Shown here: in pieces, positions 50,183-58,945 of the stretch
Layout of the letters: each line of letters starts with the position of its first letter
How positions within the stretch are numbered: the stretch's first letter is position 1
Source: Saccharomycopsis phalli
Taxonomy: Eukaryota > Ascomycota > Saccharomycetes > Ascoideales > Saccharomycopsidaceae
Assembly (NCBI GenBank): GCA_020342235.1
Contig: CP073216.1
Span: 372,001 to 436,000, forward strand
Length of the DNA stretch: 64,000 nt
Direction: 5' to 3'
Program-made: the position numbers and the translations under genes
Notes under the pieces: generated by a model
What the model saw: only the letters and a program-made list of their open reading frames with translations
The model's database searches: none
What the model was told of the DNA's origin: nothing

Positions 50183-51013
50183 GTCTTTTTTTAATTGGAC
50201 AAATAGTTTTAGTTTATCATCACGAGACACCGAGCCAACGAGACCTGAGGTTGACGGGAAGACATGGATTACTGGTTTATAGTCCAGGTCGAAATATTTT
50301 TCTAGAAGTTCAAAGTACGGCATAGAGTTTTGTTTTCCCCATTTGAACTCCTTTGGGAGCACTAATGTACGGTTACTGTTTTTTTTCGCAAGATACTTGT
50401 AGACCCGAGCAAATATTTCTTTCCCAATAAAGCAGACAATCGCTGGTTTATTGGCCTTGAGTTTCTCCAAGAATACCGGGGAACCATTGTCCAATTCCTT
50501 CGAGTCGAGCTCTGCGATATTCCTTGTTGGCCGAGATACCAAATCTGTAAAGCCGATTTTGTAGTATTTGAATAGAAATCTGTCGCTGTTCTCAATAGTT
50601 AAGCTGTTGATTAGTTTCAAGCTTTCCTCCTTTGTGAAATGTTGACCAGAAGTCAACTGTACGCTTATGGGATCAAGACCCCGAATATCGCTGACCGGGG
50701 ACAACTTCTCCAACAACTTCAGCTCCACCAACAATCTCCAAAACAAGTTCGTCACATGTGCATATCTGTGGCCAGTTAAAGCACTCTGAATCCCCGGGTT
50801 AAACCCACAGAATAATAGTCTAAGGTCAGGAGCAAGTAGATCAGGAATCTCATTTAAGTGAGGATACTGGGGCTTTTGTTTCGCGGCTTGCTTTACTCGC
50901 AGTTTCGGTTTCAGTTTTGGCTTGGTCACTTTATGGACCACTGTAACTGTTTGTGGCACATTTTCCTCACCTGACTCTTTATATGAATACTTTTGTAGAT
51001 GTGGTATTTTCAT
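50159..51013 (-). CDS. Mismatch-specific uracil/thymine DNA glycosylase (Mug/TDG family)
   Basis: A 284-residue protein: a basic, Lys/Pro-rich N-terminal region and a Mug/TDG domain from about residue 65. Motif 1 is LLFCGFNPGIQSALTGHRYAH (family GINPG, with Phe for Ile); the catalytic Asn is present. FWRLLVELKLL, IGFTDLVSRPTR, IVCFIGKEIF and the wedge motif HVFPSTSGLVG follow. These enzymes remove U or T from G-mismatches; S. pombe Thp1 is the best known yeast member. To my knowledge S. cerevisiae has no member. The start ATG is 64 bp from divergent ERD1. Confidence 0.88.
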   Translation of the reverse strand: MKIPHLQKYSYKESGEENVPQTVTVVHKVTKPKLKPKLRVKQAAKQKPQYPHLNEIPDLLAPDLRLLFCGFNPGIQSALTGHRYAHVTNLFWRLLVELKLLEKLSPVSDIRGLDPISVQLTSGQHFTKEESLKLINSLTIENSDRFLFKYYKIGFTDLVSRPTRNIAELDSKELDNGSPVFLEKLKANKPAIVCFIGKEIFARVYKYLAKKNSNRTLVLPKEFKWGKQNSMPYFELLEKYFDLDYKPVIHVFPSTSGLVGSVSRDDKLKLFVQLKKDLLLFESL

Positions 51014-51077
51014 CAAATTTCTTGTTGCTGGACGAAAAACAACAAGAAATATTTTCTAACAGAGATATGAGTTGACA

Positions 51078-52055
51078 ATGAACATAATAATATCACATTT
51101 TAAACCAGTTTTCCTAGTGGATGTGACGATAGTGTATTTCTATTTACTTTTATACGTGGGATATCATCACCTTCATTTTGATTTTATTCAGATTCTCAAC
51201 CTAGATCACAGCTCTCACATACAGTTGTTAGCATCTACTCTGGAATTTGTAAGAAAAACATTGACCAATTTCGTGCTAAGTGTTTTGTCTTATGTTTTGG
51301 TTTGGCTTGTATTTAATCTTTTGCGGTTAAATGAGTTTTATTTTCATGTTATTGGAGTATTTCTATCCACCAGCGTGTTTGTACTTACAGTGTTGGAGTT
51401 ACTACAAATTAAGCGAATATCAAGTACCTTCAAAAGAATATTGTTGGGACAAATAGATAGTAAGAGGTTGCGGATCAATGATATATTAATCTCTGATAGC
51501 TTCACTTCATTCTCCAAGGCAATGTTGGACATTGCGAATCACTTTTGTCTACTTGCCTTGAACACCAGGATTGGTAATGGATATGACATTTTGATTTTGA
51601 TTGTTCCTCAATTTATTCGTCTAAAGCAGTGTTGGTTTGAATGGCATGCGGGAAGCAAGCAGGCATTTTACAACTTCTTGAAATATGGCACCAATGTGCT
51701 ACCATTGTTGATGATATTTGTCAACAAGGATAACAATTACATGGTGGCATTTGAGAAGTTTTTAATTCTCATCAATTCTTTGTATACATTCTACTGGGAT
51801 GTGTATGTTGATTGGAGCTTCACATTAGTGGTCCAAGGCAAATATTCAATTGGTTTTATTGCCGCAATAGTGTTTGACTTTACGTTGAGATTTTTGTGGA
51901 TATGGCTCTTTGTTCTAAAATCATTTTACTATTTTAGTGAACCAAATCTCTTTTTGATGCATTTATTGGAATTCACCAGACGCTTCGTATGGTGTATATT
52001 TAGGTTGAATACCGAGGCCTTGACTCATTCAGCTGCGATTCCCCTCCACCATTAA
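51078..52055 (+). CDS. ERD1: EXS-domain Golgi membrane protein ERD1
   Basis: A 325-residue polytopic membrane protein with about six to eight segments and a C-terminal EXS domain (FIRLKQCWFEWHAGSKQAFYN, LINSLYTFYWDVYVDWSF, LEFTRRFVWCIFRLNTEAL). Its size and the lack of an SPX domain separate it from Syg1/XPR1 and fit Erd1 (362 in S. cerevisiae). Erd1 recycles phosphate from the Golgi lumen and is needed for glycosyltransferase and HDEL protein retention. A TTG two codons upstream is not needed. It ends 11 bp from convergent APA2. Confidence 0.83.
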   Translation: MNIIISHFKPVFLVDVTIVYFYLLLYVGYHHLHFDFIQILNLDHSSHIQLLASTLEFVRKTLTNFVLSVLSYVLVWLVFNLLRLNEFYFHVIGVFLSTSVFVLTVLELLQIKRISSTFKRILLGQIDSKRLRINDILISDSFTSFSKAMLDIANHFCLLALNTRIGNGYDILILIVPQFIRLKQCWFEWHAGSKQAFYNFLKYGTNVLPLLMIFVNKDNNYMVAFEKFLILINSLYTFYWDVYVDWSFTLVVQGKYSIGFIAAIVFDFTLRFLWIWLFVLKSFYYFSEPNLFLMHLLEFTRRFVWCIFRLNTEALTHSAAIPLHH

Positions 52056-52066
52056 TATACAGACAG

Positions 52067-52954
52067 TTAATAGTCCCCTTCGTCACCATCTTTCTCGTAC
52101 TCAACTGGAAATCCCACTTTCAACAAGATATCATCGTCAATGTTTTTTTGGTCAATTTTATCAAACAACTCCCTGTCTTTGACCAAAATCATACCAGCAT
52201 ATCCTAAAGCATTGATGCTCACTCCTCCGGCAGCTTCTTTTGATCTTGGAATGGTCATGATCCAGTCCCTAGTCATCAACAAATTGTAAGAGGTCGAATC
52301 TGCACCATGATCTTTAGCGACAGTAAAGCATTGCTGCACCAAATTTATATATATCATAGCTAAATCCTCATCCGTAAGATCTGACTCAAGTGGAGCAATG
52401 AAATGAGCATACTTTTTCTTTTTTCCTTGTAGCGGCTTAGTCTTGAAATTTGGAATGAACATGCCAGATGATCTGGCTACCTTGTCTTGGAAAAAACGAT
52501 GACCCTTGGGTTTTGGGATAAACTGCACATGTTTGTGTGGTTGCGATGCTCCTGAGTTCTCTCCTGAGTTGAAAAAAGCCAAATACTCGTCATTCTCGTC
52601 CAAAATCTTGTAGATCAACTCCAAGTCCTTTGGCTTCAACAAATCTGTCTGTTTGACGAACTTATTGGTGACTAGCAAAAAATGGTTCTTAATCACCGGA
52701 AATTTATTCAACAATATAGAATATTCCTCGTTCTTGTTTACCACCAATGATGGCTCAGGGTTCTCAAATGGGTCAGACTTTTGCTCACCTTTAGTCTTGG
52801 ACTTGAGAGACTCAATGAAAGATACCAAGTAATCTTGGTCATTCTGCTTGACAGACTTGACCTCAGGCTGCGAAAAGACTAATTGATTGGTCTTCTCAGT
52901 AGTCTCCTCGACTAATTGAACAAGATTTTCTAATAGAGGAAATGACATTGACAT
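52067..52954 (-). CDS. APA2: Diadenosine tetraphosphate phosphorylase (APA1/APA2 family)
   Basis: A 295-residue HIT-superfamily enzyme. The active-site loop is FNSGENSGASQPHKHVQFIP with the catalytic histidine in PHKHVQF. Other blocks are YSILLNKFPVIKNHFLLVT, YNLLMTRDWIMTIPRSKEA and SINALGYAGMILVK. It phosphorolyses Ap4A to ADP and ATP and can run the reverse with ADP and sulfate. Whether it corresponds to Apa1 or Apa2 cannot be decided. Met1, Met3 start alternatives are adjacent; 52954 is the first ATG. Confidence 0.92.
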   Translation of the reverse strand: MSMSFPLLENLVQLVEETTEKTNQLVFSQPEVKSVKQNDQDYLVSFIESLKSKTKGEQKSDPFENPEPSLVVNKNEEYSILLNKFPVIKNHFLLVTNKFVKQTDLLKPKDLELIYKILDENDEYLAFFNSGENSGASQPHKHVQFIPKPKGHRFFQDKVARSSGMFIPNFKTKPLQGKKKKYAHFIAPLESDLTDEDLAMIYINLVQQCFTVAKDHGADSTSYNLLMTRDWIMTIPRSKEAAGGVSINALGYAGMILVKDRELFDKIDQKNIDDDILLKVGFPVEYEKDGDEGDY

Positions 52955-53390
52955 CACCAGTTATTCCTCAAAGGGCCTTACACTGCTGAGCTTGCGTCGT
53001 ATGAGCCCCGGTATGAGACCGGGTAACTATTACTATATAATGGAGATTTTTTTCAAATTAGGCGTATCAAACCAATTATAACTAGTAAGTTGGTGAATAG
53101 TCAAGTATTTAATGATGATTTGATTTGTGCATAGTTCAACTGATACACATGAACGAAATATTCCATCTTATAGTCTTTCGCTCCTATCTGAATAAATACG
53201 TATACTCCTATGGAATTTTAACTAACAATAGTTTGCTTACGCCTTAATTGAGCTAAAAATAGTCATTAATATACTTTTTTCAACTTTATAATCTGTAATC
53301 CATTTGATTGTGTAGACGTCCATTGCGGGCTCAGTAGGGTCACTATGTAAACCAAATTTTTGGTACTTGGCATTTTTACTATCACTTCAC
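52955..53390. promoter_or_regulatory. Divergent promoter region of APA2 and ERV41
   Basis: A 436-bp gap. A near-perfect 12-bp tandem repeat (GTATGAGCCCCG then GTATGAGACCGG, 52999-53022) runs into a Reb1-like CCGGGTAA at 53019-53026 and a TATA-like ACTATATAA at 53032-53040. Confidence 0.45.
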
Positions 53391-54422
53391 ATGGACAACT
53401 TTGAGGGGATCAGGTCGTTTGATGCGTTCCCCAAGGTCGATTCGCAGCATACAGTGCGGTCGCGAAGAGGTGGCCTTTCAACATTGTTTTTAGTATATGT
53501 TGTCTTGTTCATTGCATATATTGAAATGGGAGACTGGATCGAGGGACAGATTCTCGAATCGTTCTCAGTGGATAATGCCCATGGGGATGAACTTCCTATA
53601 AACGTGGATATATTAGTTGCCATGCCGTGTAATTTTTTGCACACCAACATTGTGGATATTACCAACGACCGAACTTTGGCTGCTGACTATTTGACGTATG
53701 AAGGCAAGAGCTTTGTGGTGCCAGAGGCCTACTTGGAAAACACCGTAAACAGAAAGATACAGACGCCGGAATTCGATGATATTATGAGAGAAAGTTTGGT
53801 TGCTGAGTTTCGAAAGGGAATTGATGACAAAAACATGGGAGCGCCGGCCTGTCATATTTTTGGGACTATTCCAGTCACCAAAGTCGCGGGTGATTTCCAT
53901 ATTACCGCAAAGGGGTATGGATACAGGGACTTCTCGTCGTATGTTGGAATTGAGGGCTTGAATTTTTCCCATGTGATCCACGAATTCTCCTTTGGCGACT
54001 TTTATCCGTATTTAGAAAACCCATTGGACTTTACGGCCAAGGTCGCTGACAAGCACATCTCGTCACACAATTATTACATGTCTGCGGTTCCAATCACATA
54101 CCAAAGATTAGGGATAGAGATCAATACGTACCAGTATGCCCTCACTGAACAGGATAGGTCCTTTGACAAGTTTGGGCCAGAAGCGTCCATGCCGGGAATT
54201 TTCTTCAAGTACGACTTTGAGTCGATCAAGCTTACACATATTGATCAGCGACTTCCATTCATAACCTTTGTTGTGCGGTTGGTTACGATTATGGGAGGCT
54301 TGGTTATCTGCTTTAACTGGCTTTATCGTGGATTCGACAAGCTCTTGATTCTTGTATTTGGTAAGCGGTTTGCCTCAAGGGGTGCTGAAAAGCCTAAATC
54401 GTTATTAAATGAGGATCAGTAG
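53391..54422 (+). CDS. ERV41: COPII vesicle cargo receptor ERV41
   Basis: A 343-residue protein with two membrane segments, near residues 30-50 (TLFLVYVVLFIAYIEMG) and 295-315 (FVVRLVTIMGGLVICFNWLY), and a large lumenal domain between. Blocks match yeast Erv41: SFDAFPKVDSQH, CHIFGTIPVTKVAGDFHIT, HVIHEFSFGDFYPYLENPLD, YQYALTEQDR and MPGIFFKYDFE. With Erv46 it cycles between ER and Golgi and retrieves ER residents that lack HDEL. The frame is open 8 codons upstream from a TTG, but the ATG fits the family start. Confidence 0.95.
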   Translation: MDNFEGIRSFDAFPKVDSQHTVRSRRGGLSTLFLVYVVLFIAYIEMGDWIEGQILESFSVDNAHGDELPINVDILVAMPCNFLHTNIVDITNDRTLAADYLTYEGKSFVVPEAYLENTVNRKIQTPEFDDIMRESLVAEFRKGIDDKNMGAPACHIFGTIPVTKVAGDFHITAKGYGYRDFSSYVGIEGLNFSHVIHEFSFGDFYPYLENPLDFTAKVADKHISSHNYYMSAVPITYQRLGIEINTYQYALTEQDRSFDKFGPEASMPGIFFKYDFESIKLTHIDQRLPFITFVVRLVTIMGGLVICFNWLYRGFDKLLILVFGKRFASRGAEKPKSLLNEDQ

Positions 54423-55895
54423 GGCGTTTGGCTCTGGATACTATAGATTATGTTTTTTCATGAAGAAGGCCTCTTTTTTTTTTGGGGATATTTGTAAGAA
54501 TGACATCTTGTCTGACATGCATAACTTAAACACGACGCAGAGCTTTAGCATCTCACGGAATGTGGTATCGCGTTAGCATAGTTCTGAATTTGCTTAGTTG
54601 GTTCCTGTCGTCATTAGTACAATTCCAGACTTCAATTGTGAAATTTAGCGTGGTGAAACAGCATCATTTTTTATGGCATGACGGCTATAGACTGGTATAT
54701 TTGGTCTTGAAATACAAACACACAATCAACGTTTTTTGAGAGAGGCTATTTTAGGTTTCCCCGAGGGCCAAATGTAATTGCTGGGATGACATGGCTGAAA
54801 ACAGTCTGCTTTCTAGTAGCTGGCTAGTTGTTACAATAGCATGGCTACTAGGAGCACACTATATCCCTAATGGCTTATAATGGTTTTAAGAACAATTTTA
54901 TGCTATCCTTTGACGAGCTGTTGTTGTTTTAATTACTAATGAGACTGTGTTTGAGCGGTTTTTGATGGTACTTATGAGTCAAGATTGCGTGAATATGATC
55001 TAGGTTTACATCAACGACAAAGGATTTTGACCAAGAAAGCTGCGATGATACTAACCTCTTTCTTTTTGATGCTTATTCACCAGTCACTCTTTGCCCAGCT
55101 AGACCCCGCATCTACTTTGTATTGTGTACCAACTGACATTTTCAATGCAGCAGAACCAAGATAGATCACGTAAATCGTCGCAGCTAGCGGATATCACTCA
55201 ATGTAGTTCCGTATATGAAGATTTTCACTTCCCAATCGGTAGTGTGGCCACCAATGTGCCATTTAGGGAATTTGATTCTTATTCTGACAATTTGCCGAGA
55301 CAAAAGAAATAGAGTGGGTCTCATTTCACTATTGGGCGAGAGCACCAAGGCAATGGCTCGAGAAATGCCGTTACAGTCTTGGTGATAATCAAGCCGGATT
55401 CGCACAAGTTATAAACGCCAGCGAGACCAAGAATATTATTATTTAGGTTTAATTGCCACGGGCATGTGTATGGCATTCTTTTCCATATTGACTGCGGTCA
55501 TCTATACTGTAGATACAATACTTTTCAACTGAGTAATGACTACAATTAAGGTTACATGATATCTGCTGGAAAGCGTGTTTGGGCAAACCTATTTTTAAAG
55601 TTGATTGATCACCTATGAATCTTATTGGTACTTGAGTCACGGCAAGGTCATTGGGGCAGTGCGGTACAATACAAGTGTGTGATCAACATGCTTATCAACT
55701 GACCTTTTCCCATCTCTGAAATTGCAAAACTTTCTTCAGCCGTTTGCCTTGATGAGATACCCGTTCCGCTGCGGGCCGCAATCTGGCCAAGGCCAGGGTT
55801 GTAGTCACCGTTCAAATGAATTTAGCGCACTTTTTCAACGCACGCTTTCTTCATACAGATTTGATTACAAATATTTGCGGTGCTGAAACAACCAG
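54423..55895. other. 1.47-kb intergenic region without a convincing gene
   Basis: No conserved protein or RNA gene is seen. Two short plus-strand frames exist: 55045-55164 (39 codons beginning MILTSFFLMLIHQSLFAQ, signal-peptide-like) and one of 55 codons from an ATG at 55145. They overlap in different frames and neither shows a family. The right end should hold the PTH1 promoter. Confidence 0.5.
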
Positions 55896-56534
55896 ATGAA
55901 GAATATAATAAGGATAGGTAGCCCATCTATATTCGCACGTTACCTCTCTACTAAAATGGATGCGCCTTACTTGGTATTGGCGTCGCTTGGAAACCCAGGC
56001 CCTCAGTATGCCAGCACGCGTCACAACATGGGACATTATGTCAACAACAAGTTGCGTGAGTTTCTCGACTGTCCTAGCTGGACAAAATCCGGTAGATTGC
56101 GTAACTGTCAGTATACCCAGAGCAGCGAGTATCCTGTGATGTTGTACAAGTCTGACTCATTTATGAACGAGTCGGGTAATAACATTGCGAGAAACTACCA
56201 GCTGCTCCGCAACCAAAAGGTCGCAGAAGGATTTGACCCGACATTGGTTGTGATTCATGACGAATTATCCTTGCCAGTAGGTAAGATCCAGGTGAGGGCA
56301 CGTAACGCCAGTCCGAGGGGACACAATGGCTTGAAGTCCATCAAGAACAACATGGGTGGGAACTTTCTCAGTCTTGCGGTTGGAATAGACCGTCCTGATA
56401 GCAGGGACCAGAATCAAATATCAAACTATGTGTTGAGCAGGACGCCTCTGTCAGATATGCAAGTCATTGACGAAGAGGTATTGCCTCGAGTCATTGAGAT
56501 CATCGAGGAGATGTTAAACGGAAAACACATTTAA
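55896..56534 (+). CDS. PTH1: Mitochondrial peptidyl-tRNA hydrolase PTH1
   Basis: A 212-residue bacterial-type peptidyl-tRNA hydrolase with a presequence (MKNIIRIGSPSIFARYLSTK). The catalytic His is in LGNPGPQYASTRHNMGHY. SFMNESGNNIARNY, VIHDELSLPVGKIQVR and SPRGHNGLKSI are the substrate-binding blocks. It releases peptides from prematurely dropped peptidyl-tRNA in mitochondria. Length and motifs are complete, so it should be active. Confidence 0.95.
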   Translation: MKNIIRIGSPSIFARYLSTKMDAPYLVLASLGNPGPQYASTRHNMGHYVNNKLREFLDCPSWTKSGRLRNCQYTQSSEYPVMLYKSDSFMNESGNNIARNYQLLRNQKVAEGFDPTLVVIHDELSLPVGKIQVRARNASPRGHNGLKSIKNNMGGNFLSLAVGIDRPDSRDQNQISNYVLSRTPLSDMQVIDEEVLPRVIEIIEEMLNGKHI

Positions 56535-56695
56535 AAAAAAAAAGTTCGTGTATAGTATCACATATTGCATAGATTGTATTGCAATATTATAGTATTGCCT
56601 GTTAATATTATGTTGTCAAATTGTCTGCAAATATCCCTCTATAAAGACTGTACGAAATACAATGTACTACAAATGCATGACAGAAATTATTCAAC

Positions 56696-57259
56696 TTATG
56701 CTTTAAATACCCGACTATCTTTCCCGAGCTCCTCAGTGGTCTGAGACAATGGTCTTCTGTACGACATATCCCAAAACCCTTTCTTCTCAGCAATCTCTTG
56801 GTATGGCTTAGACTTGTCTATGTTGTAGTATGATGCGTCCTTGCCCAATCCAGTCAATGAATTACCGGCCCACGAATAGAGACCGAGAACAACACCGGTA
56901 AGTGCGCCTATTCCTACCGTTCTTCGTAAAGACTTTGATAACGCGCCAATCAAACTACCTGCAAAGACACCTCCATACAAATCGTTCATACCATCCTCTC
57001 GCTCTCTCAAGTTGGCCGATACATCTCTGGCAAACATAAACCCAGTTCCGCCAACTGTAAATGAGGTCACTAATCCCCCAGAATGAGAAATAACCCCCCA
57101 AGGTCCCAACTGCTTGTGACTGAGAGAGTTCCGTGCTGCAGCAAAAGCAAATCCGCACAAAGCCGATACTACTCCGACATTCGTACAATCTGCGATGGTG
57201 TCCAATGGCTCATATGGGATATCCTTTTTTATCTCATACAGTGGTGTGTGTAACGTCAT
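56696..57259 (-). CDS. Complex I subunit NUJM (NDUFA11/B14.7, Tim17 family)
   Basis: A 187-residue protein with four short membrane segments of the Tim17/22/23 type (VGVVSALCGFAFAAARNSL, SHSGGLVTSFTVGGTGFMFA, LYGGVFAGSLIGALSKSL, VGIGALTGVVLGLYSW). A hydrophilic tail carries YNIDKSKPYQEIAEKKGFWD. This matches fungal NUJM, the 21-kDa subunit of NADH:ubiquinone oxidoreductase. It is not a protein-import subunit, since the tail and lack of Tim23 motifs differ. S. cerevisiae has no complex I, so this gene points to a respiratory yeast with the full enzyme. Confidence 0.82.
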   Translation of the reverse strand: MTLHTPLYEIKKDIPYEPLDTIADCTNVGVVSALCGFAFAAARNSLSHKQLGPWGVISHSGGLVTSFTVGGTGFMFARDVSANLREREDGMNDLYGGVFAGSLIGALSKSLRRTVGIGALTGVVLGLYSWAGNSLTGLGKDASYYNIDKSKPYQEIAEKKGFWDMSYRRPLSQTTEELGKDSRVFKA

Positions 57260-57473
57260 TATGAGATCCTGCCGCCAATCAGATTTTGTGAGTTTTTCAC
57301 TACCCTAGCGTGCAGGGCTCAAACCACGCGGGCTTCGAACCATGTCAAATTGCTTGTAAATAATCACTAGGAATGATAATAGCAAAAAATAAGGACAATA
57401 TTAGAACCTTGATTAAAAAATTTCAACAAACTACACTGTAAATTCTAATAGTCATCATTCTTGTCACGCAAAT

Positions 57474-57481
57474 CCGGGTAA
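57474..57481. promoter_or_regulatory. Reb1-like site upstream of the CoA-binding protein gene
   Basis: CCGGGTAA, 48 bp before the start codon. Confidence 0.4.
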
Positions 57482-57528
57482 CAGTCATTGAGACCCCCTC
57501 GAGAGTTCAATTGGCTAATTACTAATAA

Positions 57529-57954
57529 ATGAATATCGGGCCGTTTTTTAGTACCGCTAGAAAGTATATTGTTGTTGGGGCTTCGGCCAATCCTCTGAAA
57601 TTTGGCTATAAGGTCTTGAACTGGTATATTGACCATGACTTGCCAGTGACCCCAATTAACCCTAAGGATTCAGAGATTCTTGGTGTTAAGACATATCCAA
57701 CGGTTTTTGATGCATTGGACAAAATAGAATCTAGTGATGGGTTCAGCATCTCGTTCATCACTCCACCAGGCGTGACTCGGGGGATTATAGAAAAGCTTTC
57801 GCTGTATTCCAATGTCAAAGGGATTTGGTTTCAACCGGGGAGCTTTGACGATGCAGTTTTGGAGCAGGCTAGGCAACTAAACGTGGGAATTCTCATAGAC
57901 GACGACTGTATATTAGTGTCTGGTGAACAAGGATTGTCGCAAGCGAAATTATAA
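57529..57954 (+). CDS. CoA-binding (Rossmann) domain protein, YccU-like
   Basis: A 141-residue single-domain protein. The nucleotide loop is YIVVGASANPLKFGYKVL, followed by YIDHDLPVTPINPKDSEILG, SFITPPGVTRGIIEKL, GIWFQPGSFDDAVLEQA and ILIDDDCI. These are the marks of the CoA_binding_2 family (bacterial YccU). The biological role is unknown. Its last 6 bp overlap the 3' end of convergent CSM3. Confidence 0.85.
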   Translation: MNIGPFFSTARKYIVVGASANPLKFGYKVLNWYIDHDLPVTPINPKDSEILGVKTYPTVFDALDKIESSDGFSISFITPPGVTRGIIEKLSLYSNVKGIWFQPGSFDDAVLEQARQLNVGILIDDDCILVSGEQGLSQAKL

Positions 57955-58833
57955 CCCCATTTCTCGTAGCACTGCTAATTCATCTTCATGATCTTCGTTA
58001 TTATAGGTACTATTTTCGTGATCCATGTGGTTACTGTGATCCATGTGATTGTTAGTTTCATCCATGTGGTTAGTTTCATCCATGTTGTTGGTCTCATCCG
58101 TAGAATTGGCCTTGGGCTCTTTAGTAGGATTGGTGTTTATTTCACTAGGAGACCTGACGTTTGCATCAGTGCTTCGATCTTCATACAAGTCGTCATTGTC
58201 ATCGCCAACAAATAGACCATTTGTATTATTGAAAACGCTAGGATCCAAGGATGGAGAATGTGTTGGACTGGATTGTACCTGTGAGTCCATGAACTCTGAC
58301 TCTTTTGCGTAAGCCTCATCATCTTTTCTCGTGTAGAACATGTCCTGTTCATCTTTTATCCATTGCCTTCTATAATGCATTATTCTACCAGTATGAAGTG
58401 TATGCTTGTTGTAGCATATACTGATAAAGTCCTTGAAGTTTGCCTTGGAGTACACTTTATGAGCCCACAATTGATAAAACTGGAGCAATTTTGTTGCATT
58501 CTCATACTCCGTCAGATAAGAAGGCTTCTTGCCCTTGCTATTAAACCTGATTCGCTTTGATACTTGCTTCCGCAAATAAGGCAATCCCTCTGCTGACAAT
58601 AATTGGTCTTCTCCAAGGACCACATTTGACTTTCTTGTGCTTGTTAACTTCAGAACATCCAAGTTGAGAATGTCTTCATCGTCACCAGGCCCAGTAATTT
58701 CATGAGAAATCATAGGCTCGGTCTCAGGCTCATTGTCTACAAAAAGAGGCATTTCCTCCGTATCATCGGGTATTATTTGATCCACGTTTCTCTCCACCCG
58801 TTCAAAGTCATCATTTTCAAACAAATCTTCCAT
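57949..58833 (-). CDS. CSM3: Replication fork protection subunit CSM3 (Swi3/Tipin)
   Basis: A 294-residue protein with an acidic N-terminal region and the Swi3/Tipin domain at about 55-165 (LDVLKLTSTRKSNVVLGED, GLPYLRKQVSKRIRF, LQFYQLWAHKVYSKANF). An acidic tail follows with a degenerate repeat of MDET/NHMDH units. Csm3 forms the fork protection complex with Tof1 and Mrc1, which couples helicase and polymerase and supports the S-phase checkpoint and cohesion. The domain is complete; the Asn/His/Met-rich repeats in the tail are unusual. Confidence 0.88.
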   Translation of the reverse strand: MEDLFENDDFERVERNVDQIIPDDTEEMPLFVDNEPETEPMISHEITGPGDDEDILNLDVLKLTSTRKSNVVLGEDQLLSAEGLPYLRKQVSKRIRFNSKGKKPSYLTEYENATKLLQFYQLWAHKVYSKANFKDFISICYNKHTLHTGRIMHYRRQWIKDEQDMFYTRKDDEAYAKESEFMDSQVQSSPTHSPSLDPSVFNNTNGLFVGDDNDDLYEDRSTDANVRSPSEINTNPTKEPKANSTDETNNMDETNHMDETNNHMDHSNHMDHENSTYNNEDHEDELAVLREMGL

Positions 58834-58885
58834 CCTACAAGCGCGTAGAAATTCACACTTTCAATGTATGCACCGCGTCAGGGTG

Positions 58886-58892
58886 TCACGTG
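58886..58892. promoter_or_regulatory. TCACGTG box in the CSM3-SEC15 divergent promoter
   Basis: An E-box in the 112-bp gap between two divergent start codons. Confidence 0.3.
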
Positions 58893-58945
58893 TGGTGACC
58901 GAGTGTTGAAGGTGAACCGATCTAGCCAGTTTGTAATAGCAGAGA

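Noticed and set aside
55045-55312. Small secreted-peptide gene or two-exon gene (MILTSFFLMLIHQSLFAQ and the frame from 55145)
   Set aside because: The two frames overlap out of phase, no donor site joins them, and no family is recognised. I left it as an open question in the intergenic entry.
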